Made by a program: the position numbers and the translations under genes. DNA of 64,000 nucleotides from Tubiluchus corallicola. Its lineage: Eukaryota; Priapulida; Priapulimorpha; Priapulimorphida; Tubiluchidae. Under the pieces are notes generated by a model, which was given only the letters and a program-made list of their open reading frames with translations, did not search any database and had not been told where the DNA came from. The stretch covers positions 1 to 64,000 of the forward strand of contig JAQGDQ010000051.1 in the NCBI GenBank assembly GCA_030141605.1, written 5' to 3'. Shown here piece by piece: positions 12,230 to 61,938 of the stretch (the stretch's first letter is position 1; every line of letters starts with the position of its first letter).

Positions 12230-13845
12230 ATAACAAGCTTGTAACTTTGTTTCAGCAATATAAATGTGTATGATGTGTTTGCCACAGTGAGTGTAATCCG
12301 TAAGTTTTAATTGAAAATATAGTAGCCAAATACCATTGACTAATAAACATAGTAAACAACTACTGGCTATAACACATTAACATAAATCGTACAGGTAACT
12401 TGTTTTTTATCCGCGAGCATGCGGATCTAAGAGAACCCATTTGCTGATATACTATTCTGTTATTGTTTTGTTAGGCATCACGTTTTAGGACTCGAAAACT
12501 ATAATACGTTGAGTCACGAAACTTGCAAGATAGACACCTGAGATAGGACCTAGGAGTCTCAAACCATGTTATCGTTAAAAAGCTATAACCGTCAAGTCGT
12601 CACAGGGATTGCTTAAGAGCAAATTAAAAAAACTAATTTATTATCAACAAAAGCTGAAGCGTTTTTTTTTTATGATTTGCTGACTACATTATAATGAATG
12701 TATCAAAGTAGTGGTTGTCCAATATAAATGTTTAAGTGTGTAATGTATAAATTAGTACAAACTGCTCAGTCATACGTGACTGAACGGCATTAACCAGGCA
12801 TAGTCAAGTGATAAAAACACGGTATGCTCGCGAGTTTGGATCTGCTAGTTAAATCTGATCTAATTCAGTCTGTCAAGTAAAACATGTTGGTATAAGTTAT
12901 TCATTGTTGAAAGCATCAAGCTTTCGGCCAGATTTGTTCTTTAGTTTTATAGCAGCAATAATGCCATTATTAGAGCCATTGAGCCTGTTTAATAGTGAAT
13001 TATATTGGCAAAATTTCCAAATTTCGTCAGGCCACTTTCGGCTTTTTTTAAATTCATTCTTCTTTCTTATAATGTTTATACTGAAGGAAATATTTCTTAA
13101 ATGTCAATAACTTGCTTAGAAGGTTAATCAGAAAAAGGTCGATCATAATGGATCTTAACTGTGAAAAGCCAGCTTGAAAAAGCAAACAATTTAGCAGTTG
13201 ATGTAACGGCTAATGAGACAAAACAAAAGAAACGTTGAAAAAACTGAGCCAGTCATGACTTGACAACTGGCCGAGTAAGCTGCAGATCCACAAAACAGAA
13301 CAGAAACATTTAGCCTCAGTTAAAATGTTGAAATAAATATGCAACTAACCAGTTTAGCCAAATATTGTCTTTATGCAATATCGCCCGTTTTAATGTCTGT
13401 CTCAATGTCTTATTGTCTAAGTGTAACTACTGTTGTTTTGAAGTTTGATTGTATGCGTTGAAGCCACCTTTGAGCTTTTCATTTATGATTGTATTGATTC
13501 GTTGCTCGCGCTGGCATTGACTAAAAGAATTAATTAAGACAACGTTTGCTATTAAAGCTTTAACTAGGTCACTGTCATCGAAAAGCTACAAAAGATTTTT
13601 TCGATTGGACGCGAAGCCCTCTAGAGTGAAACACTGCGATTATACAGATTTGGTGTCCTGCAATTTTTATGGACCACGCGACCACATCAATAGAAAAGTT
13701 TTTGCAATAAGACAGCTGAAATCTTTTCAAAACGGTGAAGTCGCTCTTTTCAACATTTGACAACTAATTCGACTAACAAAATATTTTCTTCTGTTCCTGT
13801 TTTCAAATATTTATTTTGTTTGTTTAAAAACACATCTTTAACGTG
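12230..13845. other. No recognisable gene
   Basis: AT-rich intergenic DNA with short open frames only (for example 12904-13110 and 13575-13763), none with a recognisable motif. Confidence 0.45.
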
Positions 13846-13850
13846 TATAG

Positions 13851-14168
13851 TCCATGCGAGATCTACGTGCAAGGTGTTTTGGTCAAATCTTGACAACTAC
13901 TGCGGTTCAAAGAGGCAGACCATGCAAGATCTATGTGCAAAGTGTTGGGGTCAAATCTTGACAACCATTGCAATTCAGAGTGGCAGACCGTGCGAGATCT
14001 ACGTGCAAGGAGTTGTGGTCAAATCTTGACAACCATTACGGTTCAGAATGACAGACCATGCGAGATCTACGTGCAAGGTGTTGTTTTCAAATCTTGACTA
14101 CCGTTGCGGTTCAGTGGCAGAACATGCGAGATCTACGTGCAAATTGTTGTAGTCAAATCTTGACAACT
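13851..14168. repeat. 68-bp minisatellite, about 4.7 copies
   Basis: The unit begins catgcgagatctacgtgcaa, continues with ggtgttttggtcaaatcttg, then acaactactgcggttcaaag and aggcagac. Five successive copies differ by substitutions and small indels. A plus-strand frame that crosses it is a by-product of the repeat. Confidence 0.9.
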
Positions 14169-14189
14169 CAACAGTTTTTGATGTCAGGT

Positions 14190-14347
14190 AATAAACTCAC
14201 AGGAAAAAAGGCATAATTTTGGCCAAGAAAAAAGTCACAGGAAAAAATCACAATTAATCTTGGCTATGGTTAGTGTTAGTGTTAGTGTTAGTGCCTTAGT
14301 GGTTCGGATAGGGTTAGAATTATTTCTTTTTTCCTGTGCCTTTTTTA
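14190..14347. repeat. Imperfect inverted repeat flanking a GTTAGT run
   Basis: The left arm caggaaaaaaggcataattt (about 14200) is mirrored by ttctttttcctgtgcctttttt-like sequence near 14325-14347. Between them lies a short GTTAGT hexamer array (14266-14293). This could be a small hairpin-type MITE; no target-site duplication was found. Confidence 0.45.
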
Positions 14348-15139
14348 ACTGGATCCCAGTTTTAGTTCGTTATTTCTTCGGCTAATTAATGTTAGGTTAA
14401 TTGTCATTTATTGGTTCGGTACTATCGAGTTGTGGTACCTAATCTGATACGTTTTTGCAAAATTTAGATGAAAATGTACTCAGGAGGTAAAATGAATAAA
14501 AACTTGATAATACATAGACCTTACATTGGTCTACATTTTAGCAATTACTACTTACTATGGATAACTACCAAAGCGTTTCCTATATTGAAATAATAGAAAC
14601 TATCCCAACTATTTCAGACCACAGATCGTTTTAAGTTGTTGTCTAAATTTGGCTACTGTTTTACTTCAAATAATGTATTGTCTCTTATCTAATTTTGTGG
14701 CAAACATTACACGGCGATTTTTTAAGGGTTTATTGTATTGTTTTTTTAGTTTTGTGTATCGCAAGTGCACTGCATAGCGTCTGCAAGTATGATCGATTAA
14801 GTGGCTCTTGGATATTTATATTTAAAATTTAAATCCGATGAAAAGGATTCCTGAATTCATAATTGACAGCTACTCTTTATTGCTCGCTGACTATACCTGG
14901 CAATACATCTGGAGACACACAGGTAAATTACCGCGGGTGCTACTATTCCTTCAAGGTTATCTAGCGTCGTTCCAAAGGTACACTTTCACACCCCTGGAAC
15001 TTCAGTTTACTTAAATAACAGGCGATTCGCCCAGTCCCAGTCGGTTTAGATTCTACAGTGTAGAATCTGTTGTCTCAGCTACAGTGTGAAGTGAGCTGAT
15101 TGTCACTTGGCGGTAGAGATCCCTGGTAGTGGAGAAGTC
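14348..15139. promoter_or_regulatory. Upstream region of the SELENBP1-like gene
   Basis: About 800 bp of non-coding sequence precede the inferred start codon at 15140. The last 150 bp are richer in GC than the surroundings and probably hold the promoter and 5' UTR. No specific factor site can be supported. Confidence 0.3.
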
Positions 15140-27788
<12,649 letters not shown>

Positions 27789-29085
27789 AAGTGACACAAC
27801 TATAACGAAGCTTTTTCTCGTATAATAGTCAAGTATATTTAATCAAGTAGAACTTGTCCAATGGTTTTTGTTAAACTCATTTTTGTACGAAAGCTCTTAA
27901 AAATCGTAAAGCTCTGAATGTTAGACTTTAAATCTGTAACTTTGCAAATGCTTTACAAAGCAGTTTTTATTTCATTACATTTTTTAAGACTACACAGTTG
28001 TAGGTTATATCAACGCATTTAATACTTGGTGTCATAGTAAGACAATTTGGCAGATCTATGTGCATGAATCAATGGAAGTAACGTTTGGCTGTCTGTGTAA
28101 AAACGCTCCGTATTGATTAATGTAGCTTGAGTAGATCATACAAGATCGTAGTTACGAGATTATTTGCTTACCAAACTAATTAATCATGTATGTAGCCAAC
28201 AAGATGAGTAACGTGTAGAGTTGTAGTCATTTTGTAAGTTTACAAAACATAATCTATAAAGCTTTTCCTATTCGACTTTAAATAGATTTTACCTTACTTT
28301 ACCTAATCGAGTCTTAGTCTTTCATAGTCTAGACCAGGTAGGTTAGGTTAAATTATAGGACAAACGATGACATTTTGACTCACTGCTCTATAAAGGTGAT
28401 TTATTAGTTTTTTATTTGATTTTTAATTTATTTCACAATCGTTAAAATATACATTAAAAATAGATTGGTTTAAACAGTATTTTATTCACAAATTTAATAT
28501 ACTACATACGCATTTAGACAGGAAAGCAGAACAGAATTGTTAATAGGATTGGCTAACAGGTTCAGAAGCCTCTCCACAAAAGGTTTCACCATTCAATACA
28601 GTTTGACATACATGTGATAAAAAAGTTTGTTTTTTGTTGATTGCCATTAGAAAAAAAACATTAAATATGAGTGAAGTTCAAGAATAAGTGATGATGGAAG
28701 TGATAGGAGATGATGAAAATTTGTGAGTTGCCTGAAATACTTAAGTTATAAAGTGCCCTGATTGCGGATAAACGAAATCATGTGAAATGTTTACTATGAA
28801 TAATAAATTGAATGGCGGACAAAATAATATAATTATTAAGCGCTACTAAGTAAGACAAAATTACCAGACGGCAGTATGTTAACATCATTATTAATTGAAT
28901 AAGAGCTGAAAATGGGATGATAATGTCAATACGTGAATTCTGAAACAGAGGTCACTCGAAAGAGTAATGATGAGGATCTTCTAAAGAAATTCCACGCCGA
29001 CAATGTGATTAGCATACATGTGAGCTGCAACTAAACTACAACCCAGCCTCATTCATGCAAGATGAATTTGACCAACCCTGGTCAC
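27789..29085. other. 3' flank of SELENBP1-like gene; no further gene
   Basis: AT-rich sequence after the stop codon, presumably containing the 3' UTR. Several AATAAA-like hexamers occur, but none can be assigned with confidence. Confidence 0.4.
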
Positions 29086-29275
29086 TATGTAGTAAAATGA
29101 AGGGGTTTACTTGTTTTAAATTCATCTAAGTTGTCTATCATGTTCTTAAAATGAATTAGAGAGAACGCACTTTTCAAGTTATCTGGAAACTAATTCCACC
29201 AGTTAACAGACGAAATGATAAATGAATTATGAAACAACGTTGTTCTTATGTAGCGTGTGGAAAAATTATGTGAGT
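29085..29275 (-). pseudogene. LINE reverse transcriptase C-terminal remnant
   Basis: On the minus strand a frame reads TLFHNSFIISSVNWWN, then a TAG, then FPDNLKSAFSLIHFKNMIDN. This matches the family ending 'F..R.V..WN.LP......S...FK..LD'. The stop falls where Ser is usual, so the copy is inactive. It lies between the convergent SELENBP1-like and homeobox genes. Confidence 0.6.
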
Positions 29276-31035
29276 TACGTAATCATAATTAGAAGTCAAT
29301 TACCCAACAGTAGTATGAAACATACTGCTTAAATGAGTGATCATACCATTTAATATATTGTACATTTGGAAACGTTTTCGACGTTTCTTTCTAATTTTTA
29401 ATGCTATAAACCCCACTTCAATATACAAAAGACTGTGGAAAGTTTCCCTGACAGCACCAAATATTAACGAGCTGCTTCTAGTTGTATCTCCTCAAGTTCG
29501 TCAGAATGAGCAGCTGAGAAATATCCTAAATGCAGTGAGGGTATTCTAAAACTCGGCGGAAAAAATGAAATGAAGTATCAAAAGAGACTTCCGATCTAGA
29601 ATATACTTAATATCCTATAATTAAACTAACACGTATTCTGACTCTACGAGTTATATCAGCAATATGATGACACCAGTATCCATTATCAGAAAATGTTAAG
29701 CTAAGGTACTAATGGTGATCTACTTCAGATATTGGTTCGATATCAAATGTAGGTGACTATATAACTTGTGACGATGCTTATTTAGAATGCTTATGTTGAT
29801 TATTGCTGCGTCCAATGTGGCGACTGTGACTATCTGTAAAAGTTCTTTCTGATTCAAGCTTGTCCACAAAGAAATATGTTTACAGGCAATTATCGCTTAC
29901 CCTAACCACATAACCACTGGACATCCGCCTTCACGTTTTGCCAACGACACCTCTACGCTCAAAATTAAATTTTTAGCACGCTTAAAAACTCCAAAGTGTA
30001 AAATATGATTTTATATGGCAACTTTGTGGCGTCTTGTTAAATGCTTACGTTGTGGACGCTTTAGTTCACTAGGTTGTTCGCAGCACTACACAGTATAATA
30101 TTATTATTGCAAAGAAACCTTAAAACAGTTATTAACAGAAACCCAACAACATCATTTACCTGTACATGTACGGCGTGTATGGATTGGTATCCTGATTAAC
30201 AAAAATTTTCCGAGCAAAAACGCAATGGCTATAACTGATTTACACAGGCATATTATAATTAAAAGAGGAAATTTATAATTTATTGGATGAAAATATTTAC
30301 AAAAGTATACGATCATTAATTATAAAGTACTAGACAAAACAAATATAAGTACAAGGTAGTAAGTAGCACATTACAAACACTGTTATAAAAATTTTACGAA
30401 GTATCTATTGACGTTCTTCCTGAATCAGGTGGATTAAATTTATTGTAGCTTGTAGTTATCAGGGAAACCCTAGAGAGAGTTTCATACGTCAGAGACTCAA
30501 GGGGAAAAACCAGAAATATTAACAGCTATTCTGTGTCTAGGCATGCCAAGGTAAAAACACTGAGAAACAGATAAAAAAGCGAAGGAAGAAAGTATTGCGT
30601 TTAAGCCAGTTAATTAAACAAATGTGTTGATTTGTCAATAATTATAGATACATGTTTACAATTATAAAAGAAGACAACGCTGATTATGTTACTTACAACG
30701 TAATAAACTTAATAAACAAGTTTGGCTTGTCTACAATTTAAGATAACAACCTGCTGACTTCACTGTCTAAATTAGTTTCGTACAATTAACGTAAAATGCA
30801 AGTCTCGCACAATTACGAAACGAGGTAAAAACACGACACTTCAAATTACAGCTGTAGTTGTTATTCAAGTGAAAAAAGAAAAGAATCACATGCACTTACA
30901 CTTTTTTTTATTAATATTATTATCAAGAAAATTACTAAAACAAAATGACAAATTGCATACTTGCACTTGAGCATTACTATAATGTAATTTAGATATAATT
31001 AACAACATATTAGATACAATTAATCCATGGGCCTT
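29276..31035. other. Intergenic / homeobox gene 3' flank
   Basis: AT-rich, no recognisable exon. The right part, just below 31036, must hold the 3' UTR of the minus-strand homeobox gene. Confidence 0.4.
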
Positions 31036-41530
<10,495 letters not shown>

Positions 41531-43325
41531 TGTTTACAAAAGAATTTTAACAGACAGAAAAAATTTACTTGAATATTGCAAAACTGCGCAAGTTTTTTAC
41601 TCCATTCTGGAAAAATTAGGCTGCGCAACTTATTTAAAGATATCCATAAGTTTGTAGCAACAAGTTTTATTGCTTGACACGCTGATTGCGCTATAAGTCA
41701 CTTTTTTAAGCAAACATTTCTTTGACAATATTTCAGTTGACTTGTTATACTCATTCTTGAAGCCGTGGTTTTCACTATTATTAGGTGAAAAATTCACGTA
41801 TCGAGTTTTTCCGACGAAACCTGGTGATTGACAAGACGGAGATTTTGCTAAACCTACTGCAGCCAATCACACCGCAAGCTAACATTACAAGAGTTGACCA
41901 CGCCTCTTCCAGTCCACCTAGCAATTTATCAGAGAAAACTTCGGAGCAATACAAGTTAGGTTTTATTTATTTAAAATACGGCTATTAAAATACGTGTACT
42001 AACCTGAGTATAAAAAAGCAAAATATTCACACTATCACAATTAAACTTGAATTTTAACCTCACAGTCATATTGAATTGATTACCAATGCTTTATTTTTTC
42101 ACTGATTTAACATTGAGTTTTAACAGTGTACCTCACTCGCTTTACCTACGCAACATTAACATGCATTTCATTGTGCTTTTATGTGTTAATGCAGGTCTAA
42201 TTTTCCTTTCTATTCTTATATTAATTAATTTTACTTGTCAACAATGCTGAGAGGCAATTTAGTGCTGTAAAAATGAATTAGTATTATTATTTTTTTTTAA
42301 TTATTATTATTATTATTAGTTAACTTTGAAAAATAGTATTCTAATATTAAACAAATTACTGCACGATTCTCGTAGGCTGAAATGTATTTGGGATGTTTTA
42401 TAACGTTTTATAACATTATAACGTTTGGTTGCTGATAGAATAAAGGTTTTTGATACTGCATGCTGGCACAGAATACTGTTGACGTGGTTTGGAGTCTTAA
42501 CAGTTAACAGATTTGAAAAGTTTTCTCCAGTTTCAAAAAAAATCACTAGCAGTGGTTTTGTGTTTCAGTGTTTTAAACAATAAACCGATGCAATTGTTGA
42601 CCTTTTGTGATCTGTTCATAATAAAAATAAAACAAATAACCATGGTAAATTTATAAAATATTTCAACTGTCTGCCGAACATTATCGACTTATAATTACAC
42701 TGTACATTGTGATCGCATTGTGCAATACAGAGAATTCTGTAGTCGAAAATTAAAACTGCCCGATATCATAAATTCGTCAATGGTTCCTATTTTTTAAGCT
42801 GATGTATCTTGAAAATGAGACTATTATACATTAGTGAAAAGTGTACTGTTAAACTCTATAATTGGTGCTTATTTGAAGGCCCAAACGTCAGGCCTAATTG
42901 CTAGGTGTGTGAACCATGGTACTTCTGCAAATCACCATTTTTTTCTAATTTTTCGATTAGTACATATATCGATTAATGATGCATGGATGTAAATAGATGT
43001 TATTTACTTGTAAGTTCATTTGACTTAACACAGATCTCGCAAATTACAATGAATTTGCTTTTACTTTGTGTGCAATTAAGCAAAATTTAGAATTGGAGCT
43101 TATAATGCTTACACTTATGATGATTTATAGATAATTTATACTTACAATACGTGCTATAGACCTATTAGTTAAAATGTTCGGTGGGGTACAAAAATAAAAA
43201 ATTAACAGAAGCTATCTGTTTTTAAACCTATCATTATTTTAACAATATAAGATGTCACGGAATGATAGTAAAAGTAATCACAAGTAGACGTAAACGCATT
43301 TTTACTATTTTATCTATTACAGTAT
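41531..43325. promoter_or_regulatory. Upstream region of the homeobox gene
   Basis: About 1.8 kb of AT-rich DNA before the homeobox start codon. It should contain the promoter. A short ATT/TTA run lies at 42286-42318. No specific site can be supported. Confidence 0.3.
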
Positions 43326-43601
43326 TTCTTAAAATAAGAATGATACCCACTTAAACAAAGACATGGCTTTTATTCAGATACAGCATCTGCAATGTTTCGA
43401 CGCGCTTGAGCTCATCTTCACGCAACAATCCACCCAAATAAAAATACAGTGTAAAAAGTAAGTGTGAGAAGATGAATAAAAATATTTAGGTAGATTGTTG
43501 ACCTTAATTGTGTTGAAAGGTTGCAAATGTCGTATCTGAACAAAAGCCATGTCTTCGCTTAAGAGGGTGCTGGCTAATGACTATCATTTTTATTTTAAGA
43601 A
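43326..43601. mobile_element. MITE with ~70-bp terminal inverted repeats
   Basis: The left arm starts ttcttaaaataagaatgata and includes agacatggcttttattcaga (43360-43379). The right arm is its reverse complement (agacatggcttttgttcaga on the minus strand, ending at 43601). The arms differ by a few substitutions and an ~11-bp indel. About 120 bp lie between them and no coding capacity is seen. The superfamily is unknown because no clear target-site duplication was found. Confidence 0.75.
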
Positions 43602-43664
43602 TTCGTTTATGCCCATCACCAATCAGATTCCCATACAATATTTCTTATTTAACTGTTGTTTCTT

Positions 43665-43920
43665 AAAATTCTTTCACTCCTTATTGTCAGGTATTAGAAA
43701 ACAATGAATTTCTTGAATCAGGACATCATTCCCCTTACGAAACCAACATGAATCCAAACCCTGTCTCTTTAAGGCCATCAGAGTTGCTAATAATGACAGT
43801 ACTAGATATTAAGATGTATTCTGCGCTCAATGTTAAATGCTCTTTCTTGTGGCTTTACCCCTCTTTATGTATTTTTGCAGTTTCGTCTCTACAGTAATTT
43901 GCTGATACGCCTTTTTAATC
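43665..43920 (-). repeat. Diverged copy of homeobox intron-3 sequence
   Basis: See the partner at 33115-33365. This copy lies about 2.1 kb upstream of the homeobox gene in the same orientation. It could be a relic of a tandem homeobox duplicate or simply a second copy of a dispersed repeat that also landed in the intron. No homeobox exon is detectable beside it. Confidence 0.5.
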
Positions 43921-44126
43921 CTATAAGTCAAGTAAGCCGGGTTTACGATTGGCATCCCTGACATACAATTCTAAGCATTCCATGCGTTACAGGCAACGCA
44001 TATATTGCTCTGGATTTATTTTCATTTCAACTAACGCTTTTGGTCAATTTTGCTCATGTTCTACGTAAATCGTAGTTCTAAGGCGCTGCTAGAATCTTTT
44101 AATAATTTCATAAAACCGACATTTAT

Positions 44127-44690
44127 GTCTATGTATATTCTAATACAGCCAAAACCGAAAATGAATGTAAATACCTAAATAAATCACGCCTGACTTACAT
44201 TTATAGGGTTGCAGTCAAAACTTCTAAGGCGCTGATGGAATCTGTAGGCTAATGCTTTCTTCCCATTGTTTGAAAGTCGAAACGGGAAGATGAACAAGAC
44301 CACCAGTTCCTCATACTACGTACATGTGATGGAAGTAGCGTACAGGATGAGGAATATGTAATCATGACATGTAGATTGACGGACCATAATAAGGAAAAAA
44401 TATAATATTGAGCCAAGTAGCTGGTACGAATTTTTGAATTTTGACGGGTGAATTGTTTGCTAAATTTACTAGTGATGATTTGCAATTGTTCACTTATTAG
44501 TCATTGCTATCTGTCTGTTCCACAGTATTGTAAAATTTGTTGTTGAAATGCGTTTAAATGGTCATGAATGTGGCTTACGGCAACAAACTGTAACTAATTA
44601 ACTATGTCTATATTATAATATAGCCAAAAATATAAATGGGTGTATATGCCTAAATAAATGACACCTGAATTACAGTTATAGGGTATATCA
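44127..44690. repeat. Direct repeat of ~88 bp (44127-44215 and 44603-44690)
   Basis: Both copies contain tatgtctat...tattctaata/tattataata...agccaaaa and cctaaataaat(c/g)ac(g/a)cctga-ttaca-ttatagggt. They are about 476 bp apart with moderate divergence. They may be ends or internal repeats of an unknown element. Confidence 0.55.
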
Positions 44691-45803
44691 TAAATGCTGT
44701 TTTAGGGCGAGAAAATTGAAAAATTCACGTTGAGCTGATACATATTTGCTTTAACTACACAACTGTCTCATGCAAGCAAGTTTGGCTTTAATACGACCAT
44801 CTGGGGGAATTTACACGCTTGTAATGAAGGGTAGATCTGCAAAAGCAGCAATCTTGCACTTATCTTCTATAGTCATCACATATTTAGATCCGCCGACAGG
44901 TGGGATATTGAGTGTTAAGAGTTTTGATTGTTGCTAAATCAATCCAGTAAGTTTACGTGCATTGATTTACATTAAAGCAGCCGAGTTACTCATTATTTAA
45001 CTACAAATTACGCGCGAATCAGTTACAATAGCAGCTTGGGAAATATGCACGTGCTTTTAGAGAATCAATTCACTGCATATAATCATAACAGTAGGTCTAA
45101 TTAGATGCTAACACACACACGAGTGAGATGTGGAACTAAAAATTAGTTTAAAAGCTAAAATGAGTAAATACTGTGTTCTGAAAGTCGCAGTCGTTTTAAT
45201 ACATTAGTTTATGAAATTGAACTTTAATTCATGGGTCCTACTGTGCTATTCTATTAATTAAGCTATTTATCTTGAAATAGCAACAAAATAATTGCGTAAT
45301 TATTACGACTCAAAATTGCAATAGTCAGTGACTAATATTAATAAATTATTATTTATTATTATTGTTTGTTGTTGTTATTGCTGTTGTTGTTGCTGCTGCT
45401 ATTATAACAATAATAATAATAATCTTTACTTAAAGTCGGTTAAGGATTGGGTTAAGAATTAACATAAGCTCAAGAGGTTTGTCCACCGGCTTTATCTTCA
45501 AACAACTGAGTAAAGAATAGATAATTTGGAAAAATATATTTTGTTTGGTTCACGCAGTGTTTTGTGAAATAAGCAATTTCTTTTTTTATAATAACAACAT
45601 GAAATTAATATACTGGTATTTAGAAGTCTGGAAATGTTATTTTGGTTTTAGTTTAAAATGACAATGCTGAAGAAATGCAGCCTATAAGTTTTATTTGGCA
45701 ATGGCAATGCACATGGGCAAAGTAGGACAGCGTCATTGAAAAAACAAAGATCGATTTGAGGCAATGTCACCTTCTCTTGTTAATGTATTCTTTAAGTGAA
45801 TTT

Positions 45804-46165
45804 TCAGGGTCAAATTATGATCTTTTGGGGCCTCTAGGCTTAATGAAATTATGAGGCCTCCTCAGACAGAGACACTCTATAACTCGCCCGTCTTAAATAT
45901 TTTTTACTCACGATATATTTTAACAACATTTACATAGCTTGAAGTAAACTTACTGCAAATTCTTTAAATAAACAAAAATGGCTGTCTTTTGTTTGTAAAT
46001 AAAAATATTCTTTAAGAAATATCACTATTTTGCTATTTATTGCAAACTAAATGACCACATATTTCAACGCAGCTGTAGTGAAAAAACAGATTTTTTATTA
46101 AATGTTACCAGAGCTTGAGGGGCCCTAGGCTGCAGCCCACACTAGCTTATAGGATAATCCAGCCC
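45804..46165. mobile_element. hAT-like non-autonomous element (decayed)
   Basis: The right end, read inward on the minus strand, is cagggctggattatcctata followed by ggcctag-type sequence and gggcccc, a layout well known from hAT termini. The left end reads cagggtcaaattatgatctt then ggggcctctaggc. Flanks tgaatttt and tgtattgt agree at 6 of 8 positions, a plausible decayed 8-bp duplication. There is no transposase. Confidence 0.5.
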
Positions 46166-46629
46166 TGTGTATTGTAAATCGCGTCCCGTTTCAGAAAAAA
46201 GGTTACATGTTTGCTGGGACTTTGCGGGCACTACTTATTTCTGAATTCAGCAGAGTTATTATTAGGTAGAAAAGAGAACTATTTACACCAGTGTGGCATC
46301 ATTAGATGGTATTTAAAGTGGTTTTTGGTGAAGGCCGATTCAGCAATCCCCAAAAATTAATACTTCGTCAGTTAATGTTGAAACTTAGATGCCTAAGAAC
46401 GAGTAAGCTGACTCTACAAAATGTGACATAAAGCTAAACCTGACACTGCACGAATTTCAAAAAGCAACATAATTACAAGTGTTTTATATTTAAGTTCATA
46501 ATTTTTTATGTTTTTTTAGTTGATTAAGTTCCTAGGATTTGCTGCCTTTTGAAAAATAACAACACAATACTCATCTTCCTAATGTTGATGTATAATCCTC
46601 CTATCAAAAAATTATAAAAGATGAAGAAT

Positions 46630-47359
46630 CAGGGCCGATTTTAATCTAATTTGACCGAATTCTTCAAATTGGGTCAGCGCCAAGACGGGCCCCGCACACA
46701 GGCTCGAGCGGAGGACGCTATATGATGAATTAGTGAATTAATGAGTATCCAGTGTGCACAAAGTGTCTTAATACTGTGAAGGCTATTCAGTTTGACATCG
46801 TATATCTATTTTTACAACTACACATGTTTTTTTTTGCTGATCGCTTTTATTTGTTTTGTAATTTCAGTTTGTCGTTGCCATTTACTGTTTAAAAAACGCA
46901 ATTGGCGAGCCCTATACGCATTAGTTAGATTATCGTTGGATTTTAATTTTGCTAATTTGAGGAAGATATTTAAACCCTCAATGCAGATTAAAACATACTT
47001 ACATCATAGGTCAACAGTTTCACAATAATTTGGCGATGCTGTTTATAGAAAATTACTTGCAAAAATCACTGACTTTGAAATGATTTTGAAAGATTTCTCT
47101 TATAAAAAAGCCAGAAAAGCCTGTCTTTGGAAGGCCTATGCAAACAGTACGTCAGTAATAAAACATTAAAACTTTCATATAGGCTTGCAATTTTTAGTAT
47201 ATCGTTGTGGCTAATGGAGGAGCCTCAAGCCATCAATGGTTTTTGGCTAGGACTGGTGTTACTACACGAAGCATAATACATCAATCTTCAGCTTTTGTAG
47301 GGCAGAACGTCCACTAACAATTTTCAAATTGGGCCCCGCACTTTCTAGCACCAGCCCTG
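46630..47359. mobile_element. hAT-family DNA transposon remnant with perfect 8-bp target duplication
   Basis: The element starts cagggccgattttaatc and ends with the complement of cagggctggtgctag, each followed inward by gggccccgc. It is flanked on both sides by tgaagaat (46622-46629 and 47360-47367). An exact 8-bp duplication with CAGGG-type termini is diagnostic of hAT. The 730-bp interior has only short frames, so it is non-autonomous or deleted. Confidence 0.8.
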
Positions 47360-47367
47360 TGAAGAAT

Positions 47368-47891
47368 CTACTTCTAATTAGTCTGACTTTGTAAATAAGA
47401 AAGAACATGTTTAAAGTCACACCACCTCCACACTTTTTATTAACTCCTGACCACAGTCATGTTAATATACTTTAACAACATGAAATTAAATCTCACCGTT
47501 CTAGGTTCCACTCTTTACTATAGGTCACTCCACAGTTTGAAAAACAGTATGTCAAAGTTCTGTCCTGTGAAAAGCTCTTTGTGCAGTTCGTGTGAGTGAA
47601 GTTCCATATCTCAGTGAACTACTTTTTTGTATGAACATATTTATTTAAATAAAGATGATTACCAATAAAGCAACAAGCTGCTTAACTTAAGATTCTACTG
47701 TACAAGTATAAAAAAATTAATACTCAAGTGAACTATTCAGTACATCAAACAAAAAACACATTTTTGTATCGTGTTTAAGATTACATACTGTGCACGACAT
47801 GATAATTTTCACATAATTTTAAATTTTACATACTTCACAGTAGATTATTAAAATGTCCTACATTTTTACACCATGATGATGTCTTCCCTGA
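47368..47891. other. 3' UTR side of the SPT20 gene
   Basis: This lies below the stop codon of the minus-strand SPT20 gene. A minus-strand AATAAA (47640-47645) about 250 bp after the stop is the best polyadenylation signal candidate. Confidence 0.45.
47640..47645 (-). terminator. Candidate polyadenylation signal of the SPT20 gene
   Basis: AATAAA on the minus strand about 247 bp downstream of the stop codon at 47892. It was chosen by position only. Confidence 0.4.

Positions 47892-61938
<14,047 letters not shown>

Noticed and set aside
13851-14168. CRISPR-like array
   Set aside because: The repeats are head-to-tail 68-bp units without unique spacers, in a eukaryotic genome.
14266-14293. Interstitial telomere repeat
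   Set aside because: The hexamer is GTTAGT rather than TTAGGG, only four units long.
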